In this document: one piece after another, positions 45,542 to 55,252 of the stretch | Layout of the letters: each line of letters begins with the position of its first letter | How positions within the stretch are numbered: position 1 is the first letter of the stretch | Source: Westiellopsis prolifica IICB1 | GTDB taxonomy: Bacteria > Cyanobacteriota > Cyanobacteriia > Cyanobacteriales > Nostocaceae | NCBI RefSeq assembly: GCF_004323185.1 | Contig: NZ_NAPS01000001.1 | Span: 3,197,397-3,261,396 of the forward strand | Length of the DNA: 64,000 nucleotides | Reading direction: 5' to 3' | Program-made: the position numbers and the translations under genes | The notes under the pieces: model-generated | What the model saw: the letters and a program-made list of their open reading frames with translations, nothing else | What the model was told of the DNA's origin: nothing | Databases searched by the model: none

Positions 45542-46399
45542 CTAATGACAATTGACTATTTCTGGATGCGCCTCCAACCAATGATCAATATCGCTCAATA
45601 CCTGATTGGGGACTTCCCACGGGAAAAGATGAGCAGTATTGGTGTAACACTGCCATTGGCAATTTTGTAAGTGTCGGGCTGTCTCTATACTAGAGTCGGG
45701 TGTGATGTGCCGATCTTGAGAACCTGCCATAACTAAAGCAGGACACTGAATTTGCTCAAGGTCAGCAAGGCGATTGTAACCTGCTTTGATTGCCGTGTAG
45801 AGAGTACGAGTTGCAGACGCTGAGGTTTGTAAATAAGCCGACACAGCATCTTTGGCTAGGTATTTGTAGGTAGTGGGAGTATGTTGTTGAATGAGGTAGC
45901 GAAATAGCGATCGCTTACCAAATGTCTCAATATTCCACTCCCAGCCCGGTTGGATTAAATTCAAGATAGAGGCAACTCCGGTATAAAAATTATCCTGCCA
46001 AGTTATCGGTGGATGGTTTCCCCTCGGTCTAGCAGCAGTTGCTACCAAAATTAACCCAGTAACGCGCTCAGATAACCGGAGTGCCAATTCCATAGCCAAA
46101 ATGCCACCTAGCGACCACCCTAATATCAAGCATTTTTCTATCTGCAATCGGTCTATAAGGCTCTCTAAGTCATTTAAATGGTCACTCATGACAAAATTTC
46201 CATTAAACCGACTTTTGCCATAGCCACGGAGGTCTGGGGCAACAGTTTGGAAGCGTTGAGAGAGGTGGTCGGTAAAAACAGAAAGACTAGAACCATGACC
46301 AGGATGACCATGTAAACAGAGGATGGGGAAGCCCTGACCTTGAATTTGGACATTCAGGGATATGGCTGGGGAACTTTGGAAAACAGAGCGATCGCCCAT
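45542..46399 (-). CDS. Alpha/beta hydrolase
   Basis: A 285-aa protein with the alpha/beta-hydrolase fold: LCLHGHPGHGSS (oxyanion region), VAPDLRGYGKS, the nucleophile elbow GWSLGG (Ser96), the acid in AGSQDRHITP (Asp229) and the histidine in NTAHLFPWEVP (His257). AAGG lies 9 nt before ATG 46399. Its substrate is unknown; esterase, lactonase and BioH/menH-like roles are all possible. It lies 18 nt after the CAP-protein gene on the same strand and may be co-transcribed with it. Confidence 0.88.
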   Translation of the reverse strand: MGDRSVFQSSPAISLNVQIQGQGFPILCLHGHPGHGSSLSVFTDHLSQRFQTVAPDLRGYGKSRFNGNFVMSDHLNDLESLIDRLQIEKCLILGWSLGGILAMELALRLSERVTGLILVATAARPRGNHPPITWQDNFYTGVASILNLIQPGWEWNIETFGKRSLFRYLIQQHTPTTYKYLAKDAVSAYLQTSASATRTLYTAIKAGYNRLADLEQIQCPALVMAGSQDRHITPDSSIETARHLQNCQWQCYTNTAHLFPWEVPNQVLSDIDHWLEAHPEIVNCH

Positions 46400-46417
46400 G
46401 ATTCTTAGCCTTTTTTT

Positions 46418-47116
46418 TTATACAGATTTTTCTATATACCCTCCAGCATAATTAATAACGCACATTTGCCTGTATGTGGAGTGAATTCCAAAAGCCACTC
46501 CTGAAACTTTAAAATTTGGGTTAAAAATATTTATGCGATGACCGCGATCGCTCACTCCATCATCAATAATTAGCTGCATGACAATATCTTGGGCTGTGTG
46601 CGAACCGTAGCTAATGTTCTCACCAGCAGTAATTTTCCAACTTCCATAGCGATTCAGACGTGTAAAGGGATCACTACCATCACTTCCATCATGACCTGTT
46701 GCACCTTTAGCACCTTGGTCTTTAACATGATCCCTGGCTGCTAGAGACATACCTTGAGATGCACTCAAAGCACCCACAGGACGAACCGAGTTGAGATAGG
46801 CGATCGCTTCATCAACAGCTGCTACACCTTCTTGAGTTTGTAAATAGACATTGTGAGAAATTCGGACTTGATTACCCACAAAGCGGCTTCTGTAATTTTT
46901 GAGTACAGTAACATAACTTTTAGGATCAGTCCTCGCCTTGTTCATTTCCACAATTACTTGTTGTTCTAATGGCGAAAGATAATTTCCTCGTTTCTGGGGA
47001 TTAGAAGTTGTAACAGGAGTTTTTGTCGCTACAAAATCAGGCTGAAAGACTTGATTTGCAGAACAGCTTGTGATTATGGGAATAGAGGTAAATATCCAAG
47101 ATAGCAGCCGATGCAT
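46418..47116 (-). CDS. Secreted CAP-domain (SCP/PR1) protein
   Basis: A 232-aa protein with an N-terminal signal ([15 protein letters not shown]), possibly a lipobox at Cys18, and a CAP domain covering about 45-228: [58 protein letters not shown] and [21 protein letters not shown]. Bacterial CAP proteins are extracellular; their activity is mostly unknown (lipid binding or proteolysis has been proposed). TGAGG precedes ATG 47116 with 6-7 nt spacing. Confidence 0.9.
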   Translation of the reverse strand: MHRLLSWIFTSIPIITSCSANQVFQPDFVATKTPVTTSNPQKRGNYLSPLEQQVIVEMNKARTDPKSYVTVLKNYRSRFVGNQVRISHNVYLQTQEGVAAVDEAIAYLNSVRPVGALSASQGMSLAARDHVKDQGAKGATGHDGSDGSDPFTRLNRYGSWKITAGENISYGSHTAQDIVMQLIIDDGVSDRGHRINIFNPNFKVSGVAFGIHSTYRQMCVINYAGGYIEKSV

Positions 47117-47518
47117 TAATAACCTCAGAACTTAGCAGTGATGAGTCAATATATTTTGAGATCCACAGCAATAGAAAAACTTTCCGGATAGCTTGTTAAG
47201 AAGTAATACTGATGAGATTTTTAAAAATTTATTGGGAAGGAATATGTTTGTTTGTAGTAAGGACTTTAGTCCTTATTTTCAGAACTAAAACCCTGATACA
47301 AATACAGATGGTGTAGAGACGCGATATATCGCGTCTGGTACAAAATTTATGTGTATCGTGATTAACGTGAAATGGTATAAGTCCTGGAAAAATTTTAACA
47401 GATTCGCGCAAGTCCCCACCCTCAACGTACCCGTAGGGTGGGGATAGGGATCATGATACATAATAAACTTGTAGAGATTGTAAATTTACAAGTTCTACAC
47501 CGTCTGTATTTGTATCAA
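47117..47518. other. Repeat-filled intergenic region downstream of the dsbA-like gene
   Basis: No gene. From left: a TAGTAAGGACTTTAGTCCTTA palindrome (about 47254-47274, related to the repeat at 59196), the MITE-like copy at 47294-47378, a strong hairpin CCCCACCCTCAACGTACCCG then TAGGGTGGGG (47413-47443), and an ACTTGTA...TACAAGT stem (about 47468-47493). The last hairpins may end the dsbA-like transcript. Confidence 0.6.
47294..47378 (-). repeat. MITE-like repeat, copy 1 (inverted relative to 48342-48445)
   Basis: Reading the minus strand, it begins ATACCATTTCACGTTAAT and ends CTGTATTTGTATCA, with a central AGACGCGATATATCGCGTCT palindrome. The copy at 48342-48445 has the same ends in the opposite orientation with a different central palindrome. 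Confidence 0.7.
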
Positions 47519-48298
47519 CTACTTGGCATTCGCTAAAATATTTTCCAGGTCAGATATCTGTACAGCACCAGAAACCTTTTCACTGCTAATAATAAAAGAT
47601 GGTGTACCAGAAAGCTTTAAATTTTGAGCTAATTCTATATCTTTTTCAATGGCAGTATTAGCAATCTCTCTATCTTGGTTGAATTTTGCTAAATTTAAAT
47701 TCAGCTTTTTAGCAATATTTACATATAAAGATTCACCTAGTTTATCTTGATTAGTAAATAACTCATCTTGATATTCCCAAAACTTATCCTGTTGTTGTGC
47801 TGCCCAAGCTGCTTTTGCAGCTGGCATCGCTTCAGCATGTATTGGAGTTAAAGGATAGTGTTTGTAAACAAATTTAATATCTTTTTGATGCTTTGCTAGC
47901 AGTTTTTTTAAAGTTTGATGAGCTTCAGCACAGTAGGGACATTGAAAATCAGAAAACTCTACCAATATAGTTTTTGATTCATTTGAGCCAATTGTGGGAG
48001 AATCAGCAATTACTGCTTGAGGATTGGTTTTTAAATCCTCTAAAAATACTTGTCGTACTTTATTTAATTTCTGTTCTTTTTGCTGTTGATAAACCTGAAC
48101 AGATTCGATAATTACTTCTGGGTGTTTGCGGATAATTTCTAAGACTTGTTCTTCGAGTTGCGGGTTAACGCGGGTAGAAGCTTGCGCTGGTAATGACCAA
48201 GCAAGAACCAGACAGAATAGACATAATACTATCAAACTACGGGAATATCGCATAATTTGCCCAACTTCAGGTAAGAATTTACTCATACACTTACTCAT
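47519..48298 (-). CDS. DsbA-like thiol-disulfide oxidoreductase, exported
   Basis: A 259-aa protein, or 244 aa if started at the internal ATG 48253, which places the signal peptide (MRYSRSLIVLCLFCLVLAWS) at the N-terminus. After the signal come a helical spacer and a DsbA/thioredoxin fold with FSDFQCPYCAEAH, whose CPYC is the redox motif, then PLTPIHAEAMPAAKAAW and the cis-Pro loop SGTPSFII. It should catalyse disulfide formation or isomerisation in the periplasm or lumen. No DsbB/VKOR partner is seen. It is bracketed by inverted copies of a palindromic repeat. Confidence 0.88.
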   Translation of the reverse strand: MSKCMSKFLPEVGQIMRYSRSLIVLCLFCLVLAWSLPAQASTRVNPQLEEQVLEIIRKHPEVIIESVQVYQQQKEQKLNKVRQVFLEDLKTNPQAVIADSPTIGSNESKTILVEFSDFQCPYCAEAHQTLKKLLAKHQKDIKFVYKHYPLTPIHAEAMPAAKAAWAAQQQDKFWEYQDELFTNQDKLGESLYVNIAKKLNLNLAKFNQDREIANTAIEKDIELAQNLKLSGTPSFIISSEKVSGAVQISDLENILANAK

Positions 48299-48341
48299 TG
48301 TGAATGAAATTTTTACATTCTAATATGTCCTGACATGGGTA

Positions 48342-48445
48342 ATACCATTTCACGTTAATAGCGATACATATGAATCTTGTAGAGACGTAGCATTGCTACG
48401 TCTCTACACACCTGTATTTGTATCAAGATTTTTGTGAAATGGTAT
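48342..48445 (+). repeat. MITE-like repeat, copy 2, with terminal inverted repeats
   Basis: ATACCATTTCAC at 48342 is inverted as GTGAAATGGTAT ending at 48445. Inside lies the palindrome GTAGAGACGTAGCATTGCTA followed by CGTCTCTAC, which recurs at about 56500-56528. It flanks the dsbA-like gene upstream. Confidence 0.75.
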
Positions 48446-48459
48446 AAGAGCGATCGCAT

Positions 48460-48605
48460 TTACCAATGACAATTGTACAGACGCGTAGACGCTCGTAAGA
48501 GCGGCTTCTCGTAAGAGTATGATCGCGTCTCTAATGACCAATGACGACCCTAACTAGACGCGAAATTACCCTGCGGGAACGCTAAAAGCGAACGCGTCTC
48601 TACAT
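48460..48605. repeat. Cluster of AGACGCG / CGCGTCT palindromic repeats
   Basis: ACAGACGCG, ATCGCGTCTCTAATGACC, TAGACGCG and ACGCGTCTCTAC occur in alternating orientation with small hairpins (CTCGTAAGAGCGGCTTCTCG, CCCTGCGGGAACGCTAAAAG). It fills the gap between the dsbA-like gene and the hybrid kinase stop. Confidence 0.6.
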
Positions 48606-48615
48606 TTGTGCCGAC

Positions 48616-51600
48616 TTACTTAACCGCGTCAACTAATTCCATAATTTTCTCAAATCGAAAGTTTTCAGCTAAATCGGTGAGGAAATTACTCAGCAAAGAT
48701 TTGCCAGAAGGAATTTGCTTAACTAACTCTATAATCAAATCATCACTACATTGCGCTGCGGCATAATGCACTTGTGTTAACCACTGAGTTGGCATTTCTG
48801 ATAATAGAGCAACCATATCAAAGGAATTTAAAATAGTCTCTGTATTTGTTTCGTTTTGTGATATATCTGCTTGATTCTCTTCATGAAAAAGATATTTCAC
48901 CCCCAGATATTGGGCGAGTTTTTCTAGTAATAATTCTTCACGGAAGGGTTTATTAATAAAATCATCACACCCAGCTGAGATCATCGCCTGTCGTTGTTCC
49001 TCAAAAGCATTAGCTGTGAGGGCAATAATGACAGTAGGCGAAACCGCATCTGTTTCCCTCCTTTTAATTTCCCTAGTCGCTTCATAACCATCCATGATCG
49101 GCATCCGCATATCCATGAAAATGAGATTAGGTTTCCAGGATTCCCAAACAGAGATGGCTTCTCTACCATTTGTAGCTTCCTTGACTAAAAAGCCGATGGA
49201 TGTTAGTAATTTTACTAATAGCAAACGACTATCATGAGCATCATCAACTATCAAAATACGGTATTCCGGTTCACCAGGTGCTAAACCAATTACTTGCTGA
49301 GAAACAGAAGCAGTGGTTTGAATTTCATCAACAGAAGCGATCGCAATCGGAATATAGAATGAAAATACACTTCCTACCCCCACAGTACTACTGACGTTGA
49401 TCTCGCCTCCCATCAGCTGCACGTATTTGCGGCTAATTGCTAAACCCAACCCGGTTCCCTGCTGTGATTTTCTTCCTGTTTGAGTTTGTCCAAAAGCTTG
49501 AAAAAGTAAGTCAATTTCTTCTGGTAAAATACCAGGCCCAGTGTCGATGACTTCAAAGCAGAGAAGGTGTGTGTTGTGATGAGGTGGTAGGGTGAAATCT
49601 TGATCCCCATCTTTGAGCAAAACGCCTAGCTTCACACTACCAGTCTCAGTAAATTTAATGGCATTTCCCAAGACATTAAGTAAAACTTGTCGCAATTTAC
49701 TAGAGTCGGTTCTCACATATCTGGGAATTTCTGGTGCATATTCAAATACCAGTTCTAAGCCTTTAGCTACAGCACGGATGTCCAACATTTCTTGGAGATT
49801 GTCCAACAGACAAATTAAATCGAAGCTAGACAAATTTAATGTGGTTCTACCGGCTTCGATTTTAGACATTTCCAGAATGTCGTTGATTAAATTGAGTAGG
49901 TGTTCACCAGCACGATTGATAATTGCTAGGTTCTGTTTGTTTTCATTGGAGAGAGTCCTGTCACGACTCATGACTTGAGTAAAGCCAAGGATTGCATTGA
50001 GTGGGGTGCGTAATTCATGACTCATGTTGGCAAGAAATTCACTTTTGGCCAGGTTTGCAGCATCAGCAGCGATCACAGCTTTTTGGAGTGCGCTTGATTG
50101 GTGTTGAGTCTGTGTTAGTAATTCTGCTTGCTGTAAAGCAACTCCCAATTGATTGCCAATTTGTACAACAATGTTGATTTCTCCTTTCTTCCAGTGCCGG
50201 GTACTAGAATTTTGATAACTAGCTAATAGTCCCCACAGTTGATTGCCACAAAATATCGGCACTGTAATGTAAGCTCTGACTTGAAAGCGTTCTAACAGAT
50301 TAATATAACAGGGATCAAAACCAGCCTGATAAATATCTGGTACGCATAGGAAACTTGTGCCTCTAGTATATGCACTGCCTTGGGTTTGTTGCAGATAAGT
50401 ATCAACTACTTGGTTATCTCCGCTACTGAGGGTTTTAACTGTACAGCGTTCGCTTTGGAGACTATTTTCTGTGAGACTTGGTTCATTTTGGTGTTGTTCG
50501 ATGAGTGATACCCAGCCACCTCCGACGGACTCGGCAACAAATTCCCCACTCCAATCAAAATTAAAGCGATACACCACGACGCGATCGCAGTTCAGTACTT
50601 GCCGCAGTTCTTGAGTAGTGGCAGTAAAAATTGTTGCCAAATCCAATGTCTGGCGCATTCTCTGAATCACTTGGGTGATGGCTTTTTCTCTGTCTGCACT
50701 TTCGCGCAAGGCATCTTCGGCAAGTTTAAGTTCAGTAATATCTGTGACTGTGCCAATGTATCCTTTAAATTCACCATCATCTTCAAATTCTGGTATGGCT
50801 TGACCTATAACCCAAATCACTCTACCGTTGGGATGTACAAAACGATACTCTGAATAAAAAGACTTTCTTGCTGAGATCGTTGCTTTCCATTGGGCAAAGA
50901 CGCGATCGCGATCATCAATATGGATAATTTCATGCCAGCGCTCGTTCAAATCAGCTTTGGCAGCAAGCCCAGTGATATCGCTAAAACGCTGATTCACATA
51001 AAGATACTTGCCTTCATGATCAGTATGAAAAATGCCTACAGGTGAGGCTTCTGCTAAAGTTTGATAACGACGTTGACTCTCTTGCAAAGCTAGTTCAGTG
51101 TGTTTACGATCTGTGATTTCTACCACAACTGTACCCACACCACGAGGGCGACTGTCTTCTCCAAAAATGGGGAAGTAAGAAGTCAAAAAATGCCGTATAA
51201 TGTCGGGCTGGGAGGGTAATACTACACTCACTTCTGTATTGAGAATGGGTTTTGCAGTTTGCAGGACTTGTTCACAAATTGGTACTACAAAAGGAGCAAC
51301 TTCCGGTACCATATCCCAAAGAGTCTTCCCTATATGCTCGCTTTGGGAATGACCATTAATATTTGCTAGCAGTTCGTTGATCTGCACAAATCGCAATTGC
51401 TCATCAAATATATTCATCCCTACAGGAGCGCAGGAGAAAAAAGCATTGAGACGAGCTTCCCGTAACGCTAATTCTCTTTCTAGGGTTTTACGTTCGGTGA
51501 TGTCTTTGTGTGTACCCGTCATCCGTAGCGGTTCGCCCGATTCGTCACGCTCAAATACCTGAGCGCGAGACTGTATCCATTTCCATTCACCGGATTTAGC

Positions 51601-54360
51601 ACGCAGGCGAAATTCTACTTCATAGGCGGGACTCTCACCCCGCAAATAGGCATCTAGTTCTAATTTAATTGGCTCTACATCATCTGGATGCAGCAGTTGA
51701 GTAAAAGCACGGGAATCATCTGAAATTTCCTGTGGTTCGTATCCCAGCATTTTCTTCCATCGCCAGTCGCGATAGACTTTACCAGCTTTGATATTCCAGT
51801 CCCATAATCCTAAATCGCTTCCTGCTAGTGCTAGTTGTAGACGTTCTTCGCTTTGACGATGGGCTGCTTCTACCTGTTTACGTTGAATGAGCGCTCCTAA
51901 TTGAGCTGCGACAGCACCTACTAAACACAGCAAACGGCGATCCAAAGCATGGGAGCTACTTTTAAAAAAGGTCAACACAGCGACTAGTTGATTGTCTGCT
52001 AATATTGGAACAGCAAAACCGGCTTTTAATCCGATTTGCGATCGCCCAGATACCCAAGAAGTTTCTTGCTCTCCAGACAATTCGACAAAAGCTGATTCTC
52101 TCACTTGCGAAATATCTTCTATCCATTCTGGTTTTTGTTTGCGCCAAACTCGCCTCAGTAGTCTCATCCCTTTTTCAAGTGTGATCACCTGGCTGTATTG
52201 GCAAAATTCGTCTAAGTTATTGTGGCGTCCATACCAACCTAACCTATATTCCAAAGCAGTGTTGTTTTCTGTAGGTATCCAAGCTTCACCAAAATTCCAA
52301 TTGATAGTTGTACAGATTAAACGCAGGACGAGGGCTAAAGCATTGTCTACATCTACAGCGCGACTGATAGCTTGGGTTGTCAGCAACAGCAAACGGCTTT
52401 CATTTTCCGCTTGCTTGCGCTCTGTAATATCATGAACTGTACCAAGTAAATATTGTTGTCCGTCGATTTCAATTAGTTCAGCACTAAACAGTGTCGTCTT
52501 GATTTCTCCGCTAGCAATACGGAATTCAATTTCATGATTGCGAACTGCTTTTGTCTGGCGCAGAACTTGGGTTAGCATGGCACATTCTTCTTGATTCGCC
52601 CAGATATTTAATTGTTGATAGTTGCGGTCAATGATCTGCGAACGAGAATAGCCAAAAAATTTACAAAAGCTATCGTTAACTTCAATGTAGCGGACTTCTG
52701 GAAAAGTTGTTAGGGCTATGGGATCGGGAGATGAGCGAAAGGCTGAAGCTAGTTTAGCTTGGGAATGTCGCAAAGCTGCTTCGGCGTTGAGGCGATCGCG
52801 AATTTCTTGCTCTAATTCTATCCGGGCTTGTTTTTCCTGTTCTAGTAGTTTGGCTTGGGCGATCGCAATTCCCAATTGAGCAGCAATTGATTCTAATAGT
52901 TCAATTTCTTCTAGACTCCAGTTGCGATAGCGATCGCACTGATGTAAACAAACCATCCCATTTGCTTGCCCATTGTAAGAAGTGCGGACTGCGAGTATAG
53001 ATTTAATATTATATTCCCGACATAATTCTTGAGCATTTTCTAACAGTGGATGGATATAAACATTATTAGCTGCAATAGCTTGATCTTGAGCTAATAATTG
53101 TTGAGTGTAGGGATTCCCATTTACAGGTATATTGTAATCGCTGAGGGAGGTACACTCAGGAGCCAAAAATTCTTCTAATATGGGTATTTGAGGAATCGGC
53201 AAGTCTACGTAAGTATGAATGAGTGTACGACTAACACCCAAAGCTTCACCTATTTGTTTAATAGCAGTTTTGATAATAATTTGTGTGTCTAATTCCGAAC
53301 GAATTTTATCTGTAATTTTTCTCAAAAGGTTACTACGTTTTAATTGCTTTTGTAATTCTAAATCTGATTTATATCGTTCGTACGCTATAGAAATTGCTCC
53401 GGTGGCTGCTTGCAAAAAAGCGACTTCGGAAGTTTCCCAAAGACGTGATTCTACACAGTTATCAAAACCAATAAAACCTAAAAACTCTCCTTTTGCAATA
53501 ATTGGCAAAATTAAGATTGAAAATATACCTTGTGGTTCTAAAATCCCTCGTTCTGATGGGGGTAATTCTGCGACGATACCAGAAATAATTTTGCCTTTTG
53601 GCAATAAATCAGCCCAGCGAGGAAAATATTCTTGATATGGTAAGTTTTGCAGAATTGGGTTATCAATTTCTGGCTGAATACCCTCACTAGACCACTCAGC
53701 CCGTTGACTCATGAGCAAGTTACCATCATCTGCATAATGATTTTCAAATACGTAGACGCGACTTGCCTTGGAAGCAGTCCCAAGAATTGGCATAATATCG
53801 TGATAGCATTTGTCGCTGCCATCAAACGACAACAACCGATGCTGCACTTCTAAAAGTGCTGTGAGATACTGTTCACGCAATTTTCGCGCTGCTTCAATGC
53901 GTTGACATTCTTGCATTTCCAATAGCAACTGTTCATTTTGTTGTTTAAGTTGCTGTTGGAGTTTTTGGATAGTAATTTGATTTTCTACACGTACTAAAAC
54001 TTCTTCTACTTCAAAGGGTTTAGTAATGTAATCGACAGCGCCAATTTCAAACCCTTTAACTTTGTCAAAAATATCATTATAGACACTGATAAAAATTACC
54101 GGAATATGACAAGTTGTCTTATCTGCTTTAAGTTGTTGACAAACTTCATATCCATCAATATCTGGCATTTTTATATCAAGCAAAATTAGATCCGGTAAAG
54201 CCAATTTTGCAACTTCTAATACCATCGAACCTGTAATTAAACTCCGCACAGCATAGCCGTATTGGGACAAAGTAGCAGATAAAGCTTGTAAATGTTCCCA
54301 GCAGTCATCAACTACGAGAATGTTTCCTTTGCTTATTTGTTGTGAATTGCTGCTACTCAT
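48616..54360 (-). CDS. Multi-sensor hybrid histidine kinase (REC-GAF/PAS array-HK-REC)
   Basis: A 1914-aa cytosolic sensor without membrane helices. Order: REC (12-130, Asp62), coiled coil (130-165), GAF (165-330), GAF (340-505), PAS (535-650), GAF (655-830), three PAS (840-1230), a bilin-type GAF (1230-1412), HisKA (1438-1505, His1448 in MSHELRTPLNAIL), HATPase (about 1545-1675, GNAIKF, DTGPGI, GTGLGL), REC (1700-1818, Asp1750) and a helical C-terminus. The last GAF has DPCY (Cys1351) where bilin GAFs have Cys-His, so chromophore binding is possible but uncertain. It would integrate several small-molecule, redox or light signals in a phosphorelay. No partner regulator is adjacent. Confidence 0.93.
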   Translation of the reverse strand: MSSSNSQQISKGNILVVDDCWEHLQALSATLSQYGYAVRSLITGSMVLEVAKLALPDLILLDIKMPDIDGYEVCQQLKADKTTCHIPVIFISVYNDIFDKVKGFEIGAVDYITKPFEVEEVLVRVENQITIQKLQQQLKQQNEQLLLEMQECQRIEAARKLREQYLTALLEVQHRLLSFDGSDKCYHDIMPILGTASKASRVYVFENHYADDGNLLMSQRAEWSSEGIQPEIDNPILQNLPYQEYFPRWADLLPKGKIISGIVAELPPSERGILEPQGIFSILILPIIAKGEFLGFIGFDNCVESRLWETSEVAFLQAATGAISIAYERYKSDLELQKQLKRSNLLRKITDKIRSELDTQIIIKTAIKQIGEALGVSRTLIHTYVDLPIPQIPILEEFLAPECTSLSDYNIPVNGNPYTQQLLAQDQAIAANNVYIHPLLENAQELCREYNIKSILAVRTSYNGQANGMVCLHQCDRYRNWSLEEIELLESIAAQLGIAIAQAKLLEQEKQARIELEQEIRDRLNAEAALRHSQAKLASAFRSSPDPIALTTFPEVRYIEVNDSFCKFFGYSRSQIIDRNYQQLNIWANQEECAMLTQVLRQTKAVRNHEIEFRIASGEIKTTLFSAELIEIDGQQYLLGTVHDITERKQAENESRLLLLTTQAISRAVDVDNALALVLRLICTTINWNFGEAWIPTENNTALEYRLGWYGRHNNLDEFCQYSQVITLEKGMRLLRRVWRKQKPEWIEDISQVRESAFVELSGEQETSWVSGRSQIGLKAGFAVPILADNQLVAVLTFFKSSSHALDRRLLCLVGAVAAQLGALIQRKQVEAAHRQSEERLQLALAGSDLGLWDWNIKAGKVYRDWRWKKMLGYEPQEISDDSRAFTQLLHPDDVEPIKLELDAYLRGESPAYEVEFRLRAKSGEWKWIQSRAQVFERDESGEPLRMTGTHKDITERKTLERELALREARLNAFFSCAPVGMNIFDEQLRFVQINELLANINGHSQSEHIGKTLWDMVPEVAPFVVPICEQVLQTAKPILNTEVSVVLPSQPDIIRHFLTSYFPIFGEDSRPRGVGTVVVEITDRKHTELALQESQRRYQTLAEASPVGIFHTDHEGKYLYVNQRFSDITGLAAKADLNERWHEIIHIDDRDRVFAQWKATISARKSFYSEYRFVHPNGRVIWVIGQAIPEFEDDGEFKGYIGTVTDITELKLAEDALRESADREKAITQVIQRMRQTLDLATIFTATTQELRQVLNCDRVVVYRFNFDWSGEFVAESVGGGWVSLIEQHQNEPSLTENSLQSERCTVKTLSSGDNQVVDTYLQQTQGSAYTRGTSFLCVPDIYQAGFDPCYINLLERFQVRAYITVPIFCGNQLWGLLASYQNSSTRHWKKGEINIVVQIGNQLGVALQQAELLTQTQHQSSALQKAVIAADAANLAKSEFLANMSHELRTPLNAILGFTQVMSRDRTLSNENKQNLAIINRAGEHLLNLINDILEMSKIEAGRTTLNLSSFDLICLLDNLQEMLDIRAVAKGLELVFEYAPEIPRYVRTDSSKLRQVLLNVLGNAIKFTETGSVKLGVLLKDGDQDFTLPPHHNTHLLCFEVIDTGPGILPEEIDLLFQAFGQTQTGRKSQQGTGLGLAISRKYVQLMGGEINVSSTVGVGSVFSFYIPIAIASVDEIQTTASVSQQVIGLAPGEPEYRILIVDDAHDSRLLLVKLLTSIGFLVKEATNGREAISVWESWKPNLIFMDMRMPIMDGYEATREIKRRETDAVSPTVIIALTANAFEEQRQAMISAGCDDFINKPFREELLLEKLAQYLGVKYLFHEENQADISQNETNTETILNSFDMVALLSEMPTQWLTQVHYAAAQCSDDLIIELVKQIPSGKSLLSNFLTDLAENFRFEKIMELVDAVK

Positions 54361-54425
54361 AATTGGTTTTTAACTGACCAATAATTCCTTGATGGTACAA
54401 CTTTCTCCCCCTAACCCCCAGCGGT

Positions 54426-54638
54426 TTAGAAACGCCACCAGGTTTTTTGTAAGTGACTGAGAATACCTATGGCGATCGCTACCATTAACAACAGTAAAAT
54501 AATTCCTCCAGGGATAAAAGTCAGTATACCAAATCCCCTTAATACCCAAATGGCAATTGTAATACCAAGAATAACACCAATAAGCTGGGTTAATCTGCGA
54601 TTTAATTTAGAAAAATATTGACTCATATCACTGACCAT
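54426..54638 (-). CDS. Small two-helix membrane protein (70 aa)
   Basis: MVSDMSQYFSKLNRRLTQLI continues with two hydrophobic segments (about 19-38 and 42-60) and ends in KTWWRF. ATG 54638 is used; ATG 54626 is also possible. It is not recognised, but cyanobacteria encode many similar small membrane proteins. It lies 65 nt upstream of the hybrid kinase start on the same strand. Confidence 0.6.
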   Translation of the reverse strand: MVSDMSQYFSKLNRRLTQLIGVILGITIAIWVLRGFGILTFIPGGIILLLLMVAIAIGILSHLQKTWWRF

Positions 54639-54849
54639 TCACTCAACAACTGAATTATTAATTATGAAGTATGAAGTATGAAATTAATTTTTGATTTTTC
54701 AGCCTACCCTGAGCTTAAATACGGAGTAGCTATTTGCAGGCTCTTACCGCAGTTAGTAGCTTTCCGTTAGGGTACATCCTTCAGACTTCAGTCTTCATCT
54801 TAATTTTGGTCATTTTATCCATGAATCAGCAATACTTTCGGCAAATATA

Positions 54850-54955
54850 TATAGCAATCCTAAATTATTCGTGAGAGGCAAGATCCCCGACTTCCCATGA
54901 GTTGTCGGGGATCTGGGATTTCGTATTTTCTCACAACTCAATTTGGATTGCTATA
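54850..54955. repeat. MITE-like palindrome with TATAGCAATCC ends, in a gene-free gap
   Basis: TATAGCAATCC (54850-54860) is inverted as GGATTGCTATA (54945-54955). Inside, AGATCCCCGAC and GTCGGGGATCT form a stem. The same element, inverted and half replaced, lies at 273-351. It is in the 614-nt gap 54639-55252, which has no supported gene; a minus-strand frame at 55012-55251 lacks a family match or ribosome binding site. Confidence 0.75.
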
Positions 54956-55252
54956 GCAGGTTTTCATTATTATAAGTATTTTTGCTTAAAAATTTTCGTA
55001 ATTAAAGTTACTTAAAATTGATGAAAATTTGACATAATAACCAGAATAAGAACTCTTTCCGGAAATTGTATATATTGATTTGGAACTAGAATTGGTCGAA
55101 TATACTCAATCAATTGAGGTGATGACAACTTTAAACCAGAATTTGTGTAAAAGTCGAGTTCAGGAAAAAAGGAAACTGCAAGGGCCCAGCAATAGCTCAC
55201 CTTTAACTTTTTCCAAAAAAGATTGACTTTATTGAGGAGTGAGTGAAACATT

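Noticed and set aside
55012..55251. 79-codon minus-strand frame
   Set aside because: It lies in the upstream region of the SRPBCC gene; no ribosome binding site and no recognisable domain.
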